Both the position numbers and the translations under genes were made by a program. 6,568 bases of DNA from Candidatus Kuenenia stuttgartensis (lineage in GTDB: Bacteria > Planctomycetota > UBA1135 > UBA2386), in the NCBI GenBank assembly GCA_945861365.1, contig CAMAUH010000249.1, positions 1 through 6,568 of the forward strand. The letters run 5' to 3'. The notes below the pieces were generated by a model, which worked only from the letters and a program-made list of their open reading frames with translations, was not told the DNA's origin and searched no databases. Below, piece after piece: positions 6,440 to 6,568 of the stretch (positions within the stretch are counted from its first letter, which is position 1; every line of letters starts with the position of its first letter).

Positions 6440-6568
6440 TTGCCGTTCTCCTCGATCGCGACGTCGCAGAAGGTCAGGGCCGCGATGCCGTTCGCGCCGC
6501 GCAGCACGTTGCCCGGCTTCCAGCGGCGGCTCCGCAGGTAGGTGATCGTGCGCGCTTCTGTCGCGTTG
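6436..6568 (-). CDS. C-terminal end of an unidentified protein (cut by window edge)
   Basis: A minus-strand frame is open from the window edge to a TGA at 6436-6438. It gives 43 residues beginning NATEARTITYLRS and ending with GANGIAALTFCDVAIEENGK. The 5' part lies outside the window, so length and start are unknown. I do not recognise the family from this tail. The evidence that it is a real gene is the tight junction. Its stop overlaps the toroid gene's start as GTGA (4 bases) or TGATG (1 base), and a Shine-Dalgarno site for that gene lies within its last codons. This is the normal arrangement of translationally coupled genes, so the product may act with the exported toroid protein. Confidence 0.7.
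   Translation of the reverse strand, partial: NATEARTITYLRSRRWKPGNVLRGANGIAALTFCDVAIEENGK
6448..6453 (-). promoter_or_regulatory. Shine-Dalgarno site of the toroid gene, inside the upstream gene
   Basis: On the minus strand GAGGAG lies 8 bases before the GTG at 6439-6437 and 11 bases before the ATG at 6436-6434. Spacing favours the GTG; codon preference favours the ATG. The difference is a single N-terminal residue. Because the site sits in the last codons of the upstream gene, translation of the two is probably coupled. Confidence 0.6.

Noticed and set aside
1..6568. Defence island, CRISPR array, mobile element or tRNA
   Set aside because: No direct-repeat arrays, transposase or integrase motifs, terminal inverted repeats or tRNA-like cloverleaf were seen on either strand.

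Overview
The window looks like chromosomal DNA of a very GC-rich, Gram-negative-type bacterium. The best guess is an uncultured member of the Planctomycetota, near the marine lineages related to Poly30/Pla163. Three things point that way: an exported HEAT-repeat/VWA fusion with a W-x-x-WW segment, a secreted parallel beta-helix protein with a 'LP-x-Q-x-x-IPPDPAVLGT...LQGVVW' C-terminal tail, and an exported prenyltransferase-type alpha/alpha-toroid protein. The assignment rests on remembered family patterns and was not searched. No tRNA, rRNA, CRISPR array, insertion sequence or phage gene is visible.

Layout. (1) 12-176, minus strand: the C-terminal end of a serpin with no body; its frame runs antisense into the next gene and closes at a TAG. 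(2) 226-2238, plus: exported HEAT-repeat protein ending in a VWA domain with an intact MIDAS. (3) 2239-2346: a 108-base gap with a weak hairpin and a good Shine-Dalgarno site. (4) 2347-3495, plus: secreted right-handed beta-helix-like protein. (5) 3496-4611, minus: DegT/DnrJ/EryC1/StrS-type sugar aminotransferase, closest in pattern to WbpE. (6) 4667-6439, minus: exported alpha/alpha-toroid protein. (7) 6436 to the window edge, minus: the last 43 codons of an unidentified gene.

The two plus-strand genes and the minus-strand block meet tail to tail at 3495/3496. Both stop codons lie in one palindrome, and a perfect 8-bp hairpin sits just inside the beta-helix gene. On the minus strand the edge gene and the toroid gene overlap by 4 bases (GTGA) or 1 base (TGATG), so they are almost certainly co-transcribed. 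The aminotransferase follows 55 bases later and may belong to the same transcript.

Three of the four complete genes encode exported proteins with N-terminal signal peptides. The theme is therefore cell-envelope or extracellular proteins plus one cytoplasmic nucleotide-sugar enzyme. No well-defined new system is evident. The most unusual items are the serpin remnant, the intragenic hairpin at the zero-gap convergent junction, and the toroid protein that seems to lack a cyclase acid motif.
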